A stretch of DNA of 64,000 bases from Centrapalus pauciflorus (taxonomy: Eukaryota; Streptophyta; Magnoliopsida; Asterales; Asteraceae), in the NCBI GenBank assembly GCA_020465985.1, contig JAANYP010002773.1, positions 163,016-227,015 of the forward strand, read 5' to 3'. The translations under genes and the position numbers were made by a program. This document shows positions 46,791 to 59,948 of the stretch, piece after piece; the stretch's first letter is position 1; the number at the start of each line of letters is the position of its first letter. The notes under the pieces were generated by a model. That model had not been told where the DNA came from and did no database searches. It was given only the letters and a program-made list of their open reading frames with translations.

Positions 46791-48310
46791 TCAATGACAA
46801 CCTACGGATGCATGACATCAACCCTTCCATCACCTTAGAATCCTCTTCAATATGCGGATTGTTATAAAAAATATGGATTCAAGAAATGTCTGGCTGATAC
46901 AAAGATCGATGTAATTGGCAACTCCATCTCATATCAATGATGGTGAAGATTTGTTCATACTTATCCAATTTGTTCTTCAAAGAGGCGGCAATCATCTCCT
47001 TTGCCTTATCCATCGCTTCATATATATATCCCATGGGAGGCTTTCTCTCTCCATCAACTAAACGAAGCATGCCCAACAAAGGCAAACCCACTCTGACGGC
47101 AATATCTATATTGCTCTAAAAAGATGACAACAATATGGTATTTGCTATTTGCCTGCCTCCCGCCTCCCGCCTCTTTCGAAATTTGCTTTTTGTCCACGAT
47201 TCAGAAGTGAACATGTGAGTCCTAAAGCAATTCAGTGTTGTGAATGCGATGGCAAACCGGGTCTTTGCGGGCCTAACCATATCTTTTTGTCCAGTGAACT
47301 CTCTCATCATGTTCAATAACAATGTGCGGTTGTAAATGTATGTATTAGCCGCAATCTCCCTCTCAATTGTTCTTAAGATGTCTTTAAACATCAAGTCTAT
47401 GCAATGTGATGCACACGGATTCCAATAGATGTGCGGATATTTTTCTTCCACAAGTTTCCCTTTAATTAAATACTAACGTTATTACTAGCATTATGTGTCA
47501 CAATTTGAACGACATCCTTCGGCCCGACTTTTTGGATGAATCGATTAAACAATGTGAACATATTGTCACCTATTGTCACCTCTATGTGAATAGCTAGAAG
47601 CATCCACTGATTCGATAAACATACTTCCTCGGGGATTATTCACTAAAAAGTCAACAAGTGCACTTCCTTTCCGGTCCCTCCATCCATCAGCCGTCAAAGA
47701 ACATCCGTAGGTTGTCTTTTCAACATCATATTCTAGCAAAATTTTTCTGGTATGTTCCATCTAAAGCTTTAGCGTTGGATCTCGTACCTCATGATAGCTA
47801 GGGGGCTTTATACCGCAACCATGTCGAGCAAATGCTTTTGAACCGCATCAAGTCTTAGTTTCTATTGAACTTCATTGTATTGTGGAGTTCCAACTAAGTG
47901 ACTCCCTTTCTTTCCCATTGACTCCATCACTTGAATAACATATCCAACAGTCCTTTCTTTGCCAACGGCGCAACTCAGGTAGTGGAAACACCTGGTCTCT
48001 TTCTTTTAGAAATCTCACTAACTTCAACTTCTTCTTCTTCTTCTAAATCAACAAAATCATCAAAGTGAGGTATGTTACTCACTGAATCTTTCATAAGCTT
48101 TTTCTTCACAAAACTTTCTTTAAATAATTGTTTTACATCATTTAGTACTTTTTTGCATTTTGCCACGTCCGCCGAATCCCAAGCAAGATGATGTTTGTGT
48201 CGAGTGATTCCACCTTTTGATACAAAACCACAAAAGTTGCATTGAACCGAATTCTTGGTTCCTTCAATCCACGTACCATATGTCTATCCCTTATTTTTCT
48301 CTAACAATTT
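46791..48310 (-). pseudogene. hAT transposase, module C copy
   Basis: Uninterrupted by other elements. From the high-coordinate end: BED-type zinc finger (SVQCNFCGF, about 48245-48200), linker VDLEEEEEVEVSEISKRKRP, DUF659-like region (KTTYGCSLTADGWRDRKGSA, NPRGSMFIESVDASSYSH), central hAT region (IYNRTLLLNMMREFTGQ, VRPAKTRFAIAF, DGERKPPMGYIYEAMDKA). The dimerisation domain is missing, as in B, because of the ankyrin fusion. Several stops and frameshifts (about 47110, 47460, 47760, 47985). Confidence 0.82.
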
Positions 48311-49202
<892 letters not shown>

Positions 49203-50509
49203 CGGTTTAACCCTTGGAAGTTTGAGCCCTAATTCATGACCTGAGTGGTTTGTTCATTCTTTTTGGCACAATTGAGGATCATATCACCATAGTGAGGTTG
49301 CTTGCCCTAAATTCAGTACTGGTTTCAAAGAAGATTTGATGTTTTTACTGAATTTTCAAACCGGAATTGACCCCAAGTTTTTGCATCAGTTTCTTACTTG
49401 TTTTGCCTAATTGGAGTGTGATTCGTGTAGCGACTGCTCTTTAATGCTTGATTTCTTGGAGCCAAATGCTACACATTGAGTTTTTTAATTTAATTATTTT
49501 TAAAATTTATTGAGATTAAGGTTAGAATGTTACCTCATCATTCAGGTATCATTTTCTTGTGATTTGAATTATTATAGCCGTCATTTACACTTACATTAAC
49601 GTGGGATTTGTGCGTGTTAGTCTAGGGTTTACATTTTTTAGCTTAGATTTTGTTGATTGAAGCCGAAGATTCAAGGGTATCTACTTTATCTCTTTCGGTT
49701 TTTCCAGGTTTATTGCAATGTTTAGTGAGTAGTTTCTTTTCTTTAATGGATTAATGGACGTATTTGATGTTTTGCTCGAAAAAGTGTGTTTCTCACTTAT
49801 GTAATCATTGATTTATCCGTTGATTTGATAAAATCCGTATTGTCTTCGATTTTATAGCAATATTGTTATCATGAATTTTGGATTTTAATTTTGATTTTTA
49901 TAACCCTTGTCATATTTGTGTGATTTGTTAGATGATTGCTATTTCTAGCATTATTGTGATGACAATGGGGATTAGATGATAAATTGTAAAATTATTGCAT
50001 GCAATTAGTCCTTAGCATTATCGTGATCGTATGGTTAAGTTGATCTCTAATTTCCATGCATATGATATGTGGTTATGTAATTTAAATGAATGTTTGAGAT
50101 TAATTCTAAGCGCGTCGTGTAGACAGAATTGGTTTTAAAAACTTATTTGAGTTAACTAAATCTTTGGTGAAAAGATACTTTGTTTTTGACATGCGTAAGT
50201 GGTGAATGTTTGCTTATTTTGGAATGGGGTAAGATAAACGAAATAAATATTGAAATTAATGGAACGCCAACGTGTATTAGCATTGCAATACTAGAAAATT
50301 TATATCTATAGTTTACATTGGACATTAACTGTTTACTTTTGGAGCAGAAGCTAAATCTATAGTTTACATTGGACATTGAGTGTTTACTTTCTCTGATAGA
50401 TTACAAGCTAAATCTTGTAACAAATATTCTATTCTGATTTGTTGTCTTTGAACTCTATTAATCGTCATGCTTTAACCTGCAACATCTTTTCATATGTCAA
50501 ATATGCGTG

Positions 50510-50830
50510 TTTGGATAGCTAAGGACAAGGTTCCCAAATCTAAACAACTGTGAGTTGCAAAGAAATTTACTAAAAAAACAGTCCCCGTTCAAAAGTGGAT
50601 ACCCAATAAGAAGTGGGTTCCTAAAGTTTCGAGAGCCAATAAATTTGTAATTGACATTACACCGCGTGATTTGCCTTACTCCAAAGGACCCATTCTAAAG
50701 TGGGTACCTCACTGCTTAATACGTTTTGTAGGTAACTCACATATGGTACCTTGACTCAGGATGCTTCAAGCATGTGACGGGGCAGAGAGACACTCTCACG
50801 AATTACTCTTTCGAGAAACTTAAAAAAAAA
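50510..50830 (+). pseudogene. Fossil Copia segment, module D
   Basis: QKWIPNKKWVPK, ILKWVPHCLIRF and LDSGCFKHVTGQRDTLTNYS (about 50752-50810). The best-preserved protease start among the five copies. Confidence 0.65.
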
Positions 50831-51185
50831 AAGAAATGTGTGAGCGAGAGAGAGATAGAGAGAGAGAGGGAGAGAGAGAGAGAGACGTCATTCGAAATTA
50901 AAAAAAAGGAAGAGTTTTTATTTTTCTTGCTTGCTTTTGACAATATACATATTTGTGTGTGCAAGAGAGAGAGAGAGAGAGAGAGAGATGTCATTAAAAA
51001 TTTTTAAAAAAACAAGAGTTTTTATTTTCCTTCTTTGCTGTTGACATGCGTAAGTGGTGAATGTTTGTTTATTTTGGAATGTGGTAAGATAAACGAAATA
51101 AGAATTGGAATTAATGGAACGACAATGTGTATTAACATTGCAATACTAGAAGATTTATATCTATAGCTAACATTGATTTTACTTT
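50830..51185. repeat. GA-microsatellite minisatellite, module D
   Basis: GA runs at about 50843-50885 and 50964-50988 in the usual unit pattern. Confidence 0.75.
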
Positions 51186-51328
51186 TGGAGCAACGGTTGG
51201 TTGGTTGCGTAAGTGGAGAATATTTGCTTATTTTGGAATGTGGTAAGAAAAACGAAATATATATTGTAATTAATGGAACGAGGTATATGCACGAAACATG
51301 TATTAACATTGCAATACAAGAAAATTAA

Positions 51329-51697
51329 TCTATATATATAATAAAAGAGAACATCAAACGCATACGTGTCGTTTCCACGTTACACCACAAAAGATAAATA
51401 CAACTTTTTATTTTTAAATAAAAGATAAATACAACTTATTATTATAAAAAAGATAAATAGAGTTTATTATTTTAAATAGATAAATTCCCATTTATTATTT
51501 TTTAATATATAAATAATAAAATATAAATACAATTATTATTTTTCAAAAGATAAATACTCTATTAATTTTAAATCTATAAATATTAATTTATAATAAAATA
51601 TATATAAGTATTATATTATACATAAACTTTTATCAATTAAAATTTATTACATTAGAAATATAACTTTATTCATGTATTTACGTGGGACATAATCTAG
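51329..51697. mobile_element. Non-autonomous Helitron, module D copy
   Basis: 369 bp, nearly identical to 39914-40281 and at the same position in the module (after ATTAA, before TATGTATAT). It was therefore copied with the module, not inserted twice. Confidence 0.8.
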
Positions 51698-53431
51698 TAT
51701 GTATATTATATATACGGACAAAACACCATAGTACTCGAATATTCGAGTTTACATTGGACATTGACTGTTTACTTTTTGGAATTATTATAGCGGTCATTTA
51801 CACATACATTAAGGTGGGATTTGTGCGTGTTAGTCTAGGGTTTACATTTTTTAGCTTCGATTTTGTTGATTGAAGCCGAAGATTCAAGGGTATCTACTTT
51901 ATCTCTTTCGGTTTTTTCTTGGTTTATTGCAATGTTTAGTGAGTAGTTTCTTTTATCACTCACTTGTATTTTGTTCTTTAATGGATTAATGAAAGTATTT
52001 GATGTTTTGCTCGAAAAAGTGTGTTTGTCACTTATGTAATCTTTGATTTATCCGTTGATTTGATAAAATCAGTATTGTCTTCGATTTTATAGCAATATTG
52101 TTATCATGAATTTTGGATTTTAATTCTGAATTTTATAACCCTTGTCATATTTGTGTGATTTGTTAGATGATTGCTATTTCTAGCATTATTGTGATGACAA
52201 TGGTGATTAGATGATAATTGTAAACTTATTGCATGCCATTAGTCCTTAGCATTATTGTGATCGTAGGGTTAAGTTGATCTCTAATATCCATGCATATGAT
52301 ATGTGGTTATGTAATTTAAATGAATGTTTGAGATTAATTCTGAGCGCTGTGGTGTTGACAGAATTGGATTTGAAAACTTATTTTAGTTTGTTAGCCGTTA
52401 GTATCATGTATTACCAGCTTCTTCCTCTTTACTTAGTATGCTTCCTGTTAGTTAGCTTAGTTTAGTTAGTTCGCTTTGTAGGTTAATTCCATCTTCTCGT
52501 GTTTTCAGTGGCTAGCTATTAGTGAACATCATGAGTATCGATATGTCACTTCTATTCGCCATTCCATCTGTTTTATAAGTCTAGAGGTCAACTTCATGAT
52601 GTACCATCTACGACCGGTTATAACTTTGGCTTTCTTCATTTCCTTATTTTTGATTGCCAAATCCGCATAGATCAAAATGGCGCCTGTCACTACACCCTAA
52701 TTTTTTTTAAATTTTCTTAAACTCTATTGAGATGAAACTTAGATTGTTACCTCAAACGCTCAAACATCAATGAGGTATCATTTTTTGTGATTCTAATTAT
52801 TAGAGCAGTCATTGGCCATGTCACTCTTGTGTTTTAATAGTTTTCACATATGATTTTTGCTCTTTTCGGAGTTTGCTGCTACTAAGTTCATTAGCATTTT
52901 AGACAATTCTTTATTTTCTCTTTTCTTTTCTTTTCTTTTCTTCGTGTTTTTGTGATTATAGTTTAGTTGCTAGTTATAATTAGTAGTTTTAGACCTATGT
53001 TGGAGTGTTCATGGTTGAGTTTGCTTCCTCAGTTATTTGTCAAGAGTTTCCTATTTTCGGGCATTTAGATACATTTTTTTTAGCTTTATCAAGTTAAGTT
53101 CTTGATTGTTAAGAGTTTTGTATTCATGATGATTAATCTAGGGGCTGTTTGTTTAGTATATTGCAAAAGCGTAGTTTTGTAAATGATTTTTGCTATTATT
53201 TTGTTATTCTCATACATGTTTCTTTTAGTATTTGCATTTTTTTTACAGTCTTTTTGATAACTTTTAGTTTAGGTCCAATGGTTTTGGTGCTCGATTTCAT
53301 ATGTCATGTATTGTGAGTTCTTGTTCTTATATGCTTTTATCTTGCAGGTTTGGCATGCGAATGACGTCAAGTTCGCCTAGGTACTCCTCCCTCTTCCCCG
53401 GGTCATTTATAGCCTAGACACAGCGCCGATG
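51698..53431. other. Module D second non-coding part
   Basis: Repeats 40282-42015: palindrome ACTCGAATATTCGAGT (about 51735), the jump at TTTACTTTTTGGAATTATT (about 51779), and the GACGTCAAGTTC block (53365). No gene. Confidence 0.5.
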
Positions 53432-54236
53432 GTATTTTTATCAATCAGTCAAAATATATACAAGACATGTTAAAGAAATTTAACATGGTTAACAGTACTC
53501 CTATGAAAACTCTCATGGCTCCGGATTCAAAGTCAAAACTCGATGAGGACATTTTGGGGAAACCTGTAGATGTGACTCACTATCGAGGTATAATTGGGTC
53601 ATTGATGTATTTAACAGCAAGTAGACCGGATATTATGTTTGCTACATGTGTATGTGCCAGATATCAGGCGAATCCTAAAGAATCACATTTAACAGCTGCG
53701 AAAAGAATTTTAAGATATCTCAAGGGAACTCCAAACCTTGGTTTGTGGTATCCTAGAGAATCTTCGTTTAATCTAACTGCTTTTTCTGACGCTGATCACG
53801 CAGGTGATAAGATGGACAGAAAAAGTACGTCTGGAGCAGTACAGTTCTTAGGTGACAAACCCGTATGCTGGTCATCCAAGAAACAACATTGTGTCTCATT
53901 GTCTACAGCTGAAGCAGAATATGTTGTTGTATCTTCTTGCTGTTCTCAGGTGTTGTGGATGAAAAGCCAACTGCGAGATTATGGGTTTACACCAAAGAAA
54001 ATATCCATCTACTGTGATCTCAGAGTGCAATAGCTATTGCATCAAATCCGGTGCAACATTCAAAAACAAAACACATTGACATGCGGTACCATTTTATAAA
54101 GGATCATGTAGAAAATGGAAATATAGAATTATATTTTGTGCCTACTGAATATCAACTAGTTGATTTGTTTACCAAAGCGTTAGATGAAAAAAGGTTTAAT
54201 TTTTTGGTATACAAAGTAGGTATGTTGAATCATTAA
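53431..54236 (+). pseudogene. Sirevirus (Copia) pol C-terminus: reverse transcriptase end and RNase H
   Basis: The frame opens at DGIFINQSKYIQDMLKKF at the module junction, so everything upstream of the reverse-transcriptase thumb is missing. Then GIIGSLMYLTASRPDIMFA, HLTAAKRILRYLKGT, the RNase H signatures AFSDADHAGDKMDRKSTSG and SLSTAEAEYV, and after a one-base shift near 54020, SKTKHIDMRYHFIKDHV and YQLVDLFTKALDEKRF. This is the standard Copia pol end. Truncation and the frameshift make it non-functional. Confidence 0.9.
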
Positions 54237-54779
54237 GATTTAATAATTCAGTAGTTTCAATTTATAATTTTAAATTTACATTTTTTATTGATTTTAATCT
54301 GATGTTAAATTCTTGAATATTAAAAGTTTAATATTCTTTGGAATTTAACAAGATCTGAATTGTCACATGCAGGGGGAGCAGAAAATGAATTTATCTGATT
54401 TTGAGTAAATCTGATAAAAATTATCTGTTATTATGTAGGGGGAGCTCGGCTGAGAAATATAATACACATTTAAGGGGGAGCAGCATTCAGCAATAAATGG
54501 GGGAGCATTTTAAATTTTTTTTTTTTTGTGTTAATTTTTGGTTATGTGTATTTTTCAATTGTTTTTTTTTTGTTGTTGTTTGTTTTTAAATTTTCTTGGT
54601 TTGTTTTTGTTTTGTTTTGTTTGTTATTGTTGATTGTGTTTAAATTTGGTTTTCAATTTTTTTATTTTTTATTTTGTTTGTTTTTATTTTGTTATTTTTT
54701 TTATACAAAGACATTAAGTGGGTTTTTGGTTTTGGAAAGATGGGCCTGTTAACATTTTACAATATGGGCCGGTTCATAT
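54237..54779 (+). other. Post-pol spacer with multiple polypurine tracts
   Basis: Four GGGGGAG(C) tracts at 54372, 54438, 54474 and 54499. Multiplied polypurine tracts are a described hallmark of Sireviruses. A T-rich region follows (54510-54710). No protein homology. Confidence 0.7.
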
Positions 54780-54930
54780 GTCAAGTCTATAAATTTGAAA
54801 TTTCAATTTCAAATTAAACTTTTTCGGATACAAGCCTATTCATCATCTTCTCCAAAGCATTTCTTCACCTTTAAGAAACCGACAACCCACATATATCTTC
54901 GAAAGAATCAAGAAAGAATTTCAGTTACTT
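54780..54930 (+). promoter_or_regulatory. Putative internal promoter and first leader exon of the third ORF
   Basis: TCTATAAATTTGAAA (TATA box about 54787-54793) is followed by a leader of about 115 bases, CT-rich and with CATCATCTTCTCC. It ends at a strong plant donor, CTT|GTGAGTAAA (54931). Promoter activity is inferred, not shown. Confidence 0.5.
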
Positions 54931-56230
54931 GTGAGTAAAATCTTTTGTTTCTTTCATTTTTACATTTCTTATTTCAATATGAACATCTATATGTGACTGT
55001 TTGAGTTATGTTCGTATCTGTTTATGTTGTGTTCGTATTTTGATTGTTAATGGTGTTAATAAATTTTTGTTCATAAAACTCAAATTAATTGTGTGGTATG
55101 TTTCGGTTTATCAATGTGAACGTGAATTTGAAATTTCATGGTTCAAATCAAACCACACAAACAAGAAATTTGGATTTCAATGTCAAAAAGTTTCGAGTTC
55201 AAAATATTACTGAAATTTGCATTTTTAACAACTTAAATGTTGTTTTTAATCAAAGATCAGTAAAATAAATATGTTTAAAATTGTTTTTCGAAAGGGATAT
55301 AGGTGTTTAATCGATAAAAAGGTCCCTGAAATCAATTTTTTGGAAAATCAGTGTGAAAACACTTGAAAAATAATTTTCAGAACAGTTTCTCGATCAAAGG
55401 GATATTCGAGAAACTTTTAGTTTTGTTCGAGTTGAGTGCAATGATACTCGATAGAGACCAAGAGTCATTCGAGTTGAGTACAATGCTATTCAAGAAAGAC
55501 GAAGAGACATTCGAGTTAATTACAATGAGTCAATCGAGTTGACTGAAGTGTTAATCGAGAAACTATAAGTGTGATTCGAGTTGATGTAGATTAACACTTA
55601 GAAACTAGTCTTGATAGATTTAGGGTTCATTCGAGTTGACATTATAGTGTATTCGAGGAAGTTATTTCTTCATTCGAGTTTTAGTCAATGATCATTCGAG
55701 ATCATTTAGGACTTAATCGAGAACCCTCATGTTCCATTCGAGTACACTTCATAAGTCATTCGAGTTGTTTTAAGACCTATTTGAGTTGTTTCATGTTCTG
55801 CTCGAGTTTACTCCAAGTTTCATTCGAGAAAGTCTACCATTCATTCGAGTTGCTTTATAGAATTAGTCGAGTTGTGTCATGTATCATCCGAGACTAATCA
55901 AGAGTTATTCGAGATAGATATAGTTTCATTCGAGTTTAAGTGACAATTTTTCCTAAGTGTTGAATTTTTTATTTTTATTTTTTAATGTTTTAAGAAAAAT
56001 GTCACATTTGTTCAAGAAATTGTTATAAATTTGTATTTTTCTAACATTGGTCTCTGAAGGATTGACTCTGGAATCCTGTCAATAATAGTTTATTATTGTC
56101 CGGAATCCCGATGCCTTAAACAGAAAATCACAAGTTTTTATAATTTCTGACGAAGTGTTATATTTTTCTACCATTGAATGATTTCATTTGTTTACCTGTC
56201 TTGTCTAACATGATTTTTACTTGTTTACAG
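54931..56230 (+). other. Putative 1300-bp leader intron of the third ORF
   Basis: Donor GTGAGT at 54931; acceptor TTTTTACTTGTTTACAG ending at 56230, seven bases before the ATG at 56238. AT-rich, with no long coding frame. A motif array occupies 55406-55934. Leader introns of this size just before the ATG are common in well-expressed plant genes. Confidence 0.5.
55401..55935 (+). repeat. 21-22-bp-phased ATTCGAG array
   Basis: TCGAG cores (or one-mismatch versions) start at 55406, 55427, 55448, 55469, 55490, 55511, 55534, 55555, 55576, then 55631, 55653, 55674, 55696, 55717, 55738, 55760, 55781, 55802, 55824, 55845, 55867, 55888, 55909 and 55930. The usual form is CATTCGAGTT or ATTCGAGAA, always in the same orientation. 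The sequence between cores is poorly conserved. Confidence 0.9.
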
Positions 56231-56237
56231 GTTTCAA

Positions 56238-59200
56238 ATGGCATCACCAGATCATTCCCAAAATTCCAATTCATCAGATTCCCATTCATCCTCCAATCAT
56301 ACACTCGTATCTACACCCGTTCGTTCAACCTCCGTTGCTCGACCCTCACCTTCAACCATCATCCCTGATAACCAACTGGTCAAACCCAAACATTGCCTAC
56401 CCTTCAAAGATAATAACCATCGTTTTGATACAAAGGTTATCAATGTTAGTCACCGATCATCGTAGATATTCTCAAAGGCCATCCTTTGGGATATCTTCTT
56501 CAGTATAAACCTTCTATCCCACAGGTCTACCTACAACAATTTTGGCATACAGTCAAATTTGTTCCTGCTGATGGAAACCACCACTTAAAGTAACTATAGA
56601 CCAATTTAAATCCAAAATTACCCTTGCCAGAATTCGTCACAACTTGTTTCTTCCAAGACGAATAGACACAGTTAACTTTCCTGAGTTAGCGGATTTTGAA
56701 GATTGTGTGTCTGATGAAGAGCTGGTTCATGATTTGATATGTCTGGGTTACTCAAAGCCACTTCCAAAAAGCTCCAAATTTCATCGAAATGGATTAAATG
56801 GCGAATGGTACACATTATTTGGGATCATCAATAGGTGTATGACATCCAAGCATACATGCATAGACAGATGTAGCATTCACTGTCTAAGGATCTTTCATGG
56901 AATTGCTTTCAATAAGCATTATGATTATGCTCAGTGTATCTGGGAGGATCTAAAGGAGATCGTACTGGCCAAAACAACAAATAGAGCAAGGAAGTTCGTT
57001 CCACTTCAGCGGTTTATACAAATTCTTATCCGAGGGATCTTAAGGGCAAATGAAAATATTCCTAATAAATCTAATTCTAACCGATGCCCAGACTATGTCA
57101 TGATGAGTTTGCATGAAGTGCCGGATTCTCCTAATGTGAATATCATGCCGATTCCAGAATCCTTGTTGAAGTATGCAGATCCTGAGAGTGAAAATGTGAA
57201 GTTATATAGGATAGACCATGCTCCAATAGAGACCCAAGAACCGGTATCTCTTACCCAAGGAGTGATAGGACGACAGGAACCTCAGCATTGGGCTGAAGTT
57301 CAGGGAAGCCTGCAAGTGAGCGAGGGAGTTGAAGTTGTAAGGGGTGGTGTGGAAGAAGCTGAGAAATCTGATTCTGAGAGAACATTGTCAGATATTCAAG
57401 AAGGTGAAGATGAAGGACATGATGACGATGATGATGATAATGATGGTGATGATGGTAGTGATCACAATGAGGGAGAGATTGCATTGATGGATATAGTGAA
57501 TATTGCACATGAAAGTGTGAGGGATGCCCTAAGCCTAGAAAGCCGGGATTTACCCACATCTGCTGTTAGCTCTCCTATGAGAGTTAGCATTAAAGAAGTC
57601 AGTATCCCACTGACAAGTGCACACCCAGCCATCCACTCAGTCTCCTGAGAGGAGACAGTTTCATTTGAGCACCGGGATGAACCACATATTCTATCCGAAA
57701 GTCATTTGGACTTGATGGATATTGAAATCAGTACACCTCTGCCCGAGTATACGACGTCTATTCATTCACAGCGTATAGATTCTATACAGCTTAGGACACT
57801 TGAGTCGACTTCATAAGTTGAAGTAAGTGTGGCTGAACTTCGTGTTCCACCCGAAACATCCTCAGCTACGGAAGCATTTGTTGCTCCGTTGCTTGAAGAG
57901 GGTGGAAGTCCAGTCAGAGCGACCACGTTTCCATCTCTGAGTACTGGCCACACAGACGTTCTTTACACAAGTTCGACTGTTGTGACAACTGGAAGTCTAA
58001 ATGACCCAGTGGTGAATTTATCCTCGTTTGTTACTGAATCTTCGTTGAATCAAGCTTTGAATTCAGCTGTTGCCGGAGTGAATACTCATGTATCTGCTCA
58101 GTTGTCTGAAGTAATGGCATAGATGTCTAATATTCATAAATTTCTGAAAGGTAGATCAGTGGCCGAAGAGTCAATCAAGCAGTCTGAATCCAATCAAGCA
58201 CTGGAGGAGTTGAAGGAAGAGCTGAAAGAGTTTGTTTTTGAACAGTTTGATGAGATGAGGGAAAGGATGATAAGTCTGTAAAGTACGGTCATTACAGCTT
58301 TGGGAAATCTTTCTGAGCGGGTAGCAGATGTTGAAGAAACGTGTAAGGCACAAGCTTCCTCATCTTAAAAAAAGCATGATGAGCATGATGAGGACTCCGA
58401 TGATGCTCCTCATGAGGGAGAGAAGAGGAGAAAGCTTGCTGAGCCTACACCCGGACTTTTAATGATAACATACCTGAGAAGGAAGCAGAAGTAAAAGAGA
58501 AAGAAGCAGGAAGCGCAAAAGAATCGGCTGGTGAACAAAGTGAGCTGGGATTGATTCTTTTTGATGATGTTCCAGTTCCTTTGAACATTCAGTCTGATAT
58601 TTACAACTTTGAAGAGTACAATGATTCTGAAGATGATGTTCAAGTGCTTAAGGAACATGAGTTAATGATTCAAGGCATAGAAGAAGAGAAAGAGGAATAT
58701 ATTGAAGTTTCTGAGGATGATGATGTAATTACATTGACTGATGTTGATTTCCGAGGAGAAAGGATTGAAGAAGAAGAAGTTTTAGTTCAGGAGATATTGA
58801 AAGAATCCATATCGACACCAAAGGTTGAGAAGCCTGAGGTTGTAATTCAAGTTAAGGAAGAAATTGAAGAATTTCCTGAAGAAAATATTGTTATTCAGGA
58901 AAGGGTTGAGTTAAATGAGGTTGAGGTCATGGAAAGGTTTTTTAATGAATATGTGCTTGCAGATGAGTCTCAAAAGAAACATAGGCTCAGATTTGAAGCA
59001 CAACAAGTAGTTCAAAGAGAAATCCAAGATATGCTTACTTTGCTGAATAAAGATGAGATTCGCAAGAATAAAGTAAAGAAGTTTGAGCTTCCAGCGAAAA
59101 GATCAGCAGAGTTTATCAGGAAAAGGAACAAAATGCCGTATATCGAAGACATTCTGGAGAAATGAATTTTTTGTAAGAAACAAGCACCATGTTCTTTCTT

Positions 59201-59827
59201 AAGTTGTTTAGGGTTTTGGAGCCAAACATGCCAAATCTAGTTAACTATGCTAGTTTTCTGAGAAACAAGGCACAAGAAGTTGATAAAGTGAAGAGTGAGT
59301 TCAGGATAGTTGATCTTGTTAAAATTGAAAAAGACAGATTCGTTAAGATTTTCTATCCAACATTCACTGTTACAAGAGCTGATGGAAATACCTATACGTT
59401 CACTGAAGTCGACATGTTTAACATGCATCTGGTTGACATTGAAGATTTATTCGATGAGTTATGCAGAAATAAGAGAAATGAACACTGCAGATTTGCCTTG
59501 AAGACAATTTTCCACTTCATGCATACCAAACTGGTATTGATGTCAGTGCAAGATCTGCAGATAGGTGTTGAACGAGGGATGAGGAAGATTAACATGACAG
59601 CTCCACATAGAGATGTCAAATTTGCTGGAGAGTTGAAAGAATTTCAAGTCATCATGGTAAAGCATCCAGCTGTTATGTACAACGACAGAAACAAGAAGCT
59701 AAGAGCCATGAGGAGTGTCGAACTCAACAAATTTTCAGATGGTACGCTAAACAAAGTGTTGAGTGGTTTAAAGGGAAAGCTAGCGTCTGATAAAAAGAGA
59801 AAGACAAAGAGAAGAACTCTATCATGA
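56238..59827 (+). pseudogene. Sirevirus third ORF (post-pol, envelope-position gene), decayed
   Basis: Begins MASPDHSQNSNSSDSHSSSN, then LPFKDNNHRFDTKVINV. Frameshifts follow near 56460 and 56572. The frame then runs ITLARIRHNLFLPRR, SDEELVHDLICLGYSKPLPK, NGLNGEWYTLFGIINRC and CSIHCLRIFHGIAFNKHYDY, followed by an acidic region (GHDDDDDDNDGDDGSD, 57418). In-frame stops are at 57646, 57814, 58120, 58279 and 58366. After a shift near 58460, an acidic coiled region (58551-59165) leads to a C-terminal domain in another frame (TFTEVDMFNMHLVDIEDL, VELNKFSDGTLNKVL; 59189-59827). I recognise this as a repeated post-pol protein of Asteraceae Sireviruses. Position suggests the envelope-like slot, but I see no signal peptide or membrane helix. 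Function unknown. Confidence 0.65.
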
Positions 59828-59948
59828 CCGAAGACTTATGGTAGAATTTATTTCGAAGATTGAATGGAGGCTCTCTGATCGAAAAAGCATCAGAAGATTT
59901 GAGCAGAAACTTGGATTGTCAATCTGAATACTTTGCACATTTCATCAA

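Larger units (their letters stand above)
49203..53431. repeat. Tandem module D (truncated by Sirevirus DNA)
   Basis: 49203-50165 matches module C's start. A deletion junction at about 50168-50185 joins to the GA/Copia part; the C equivalent at 39030 lost about 300 bp more. 51698-53431 is nearly identical to 40282-42015 (one visible change is GCATGCCATTAG). It ends at CAGCGCCGATG, where Copia reverse-transcriptase coding begins with the shared bases GATG. Confidence 0.75.

Noticed and set aside
55401..55935. Phased array considered as a heat-shock-element cluster
   Set aside because: Heat-shock elements need alternating nGAAn/nTTCn at 5-bp steps. Here a single ATTCGAG core recurs at 21-22 bp in one orientation.
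55401..55935. Phased array considered as a CRISPR array
   Set aside because: Conserved core is only about 7-10 bp, spacing is too short, and the context is a eukaryotic retroelement.
57251..57559. 102-codon minus-strand histidine-rich frame
   Set aside because: Antisense of the Asp-rich (GAT/GAC) stretch of ORF3; a shadow.
56238..59827. Calling ORF3 a true envelope glycoprotein
   Set aside because: Only its position supports this. No signal peptide, transmembrane helix, cysteine pattern or cleavage site is visible.
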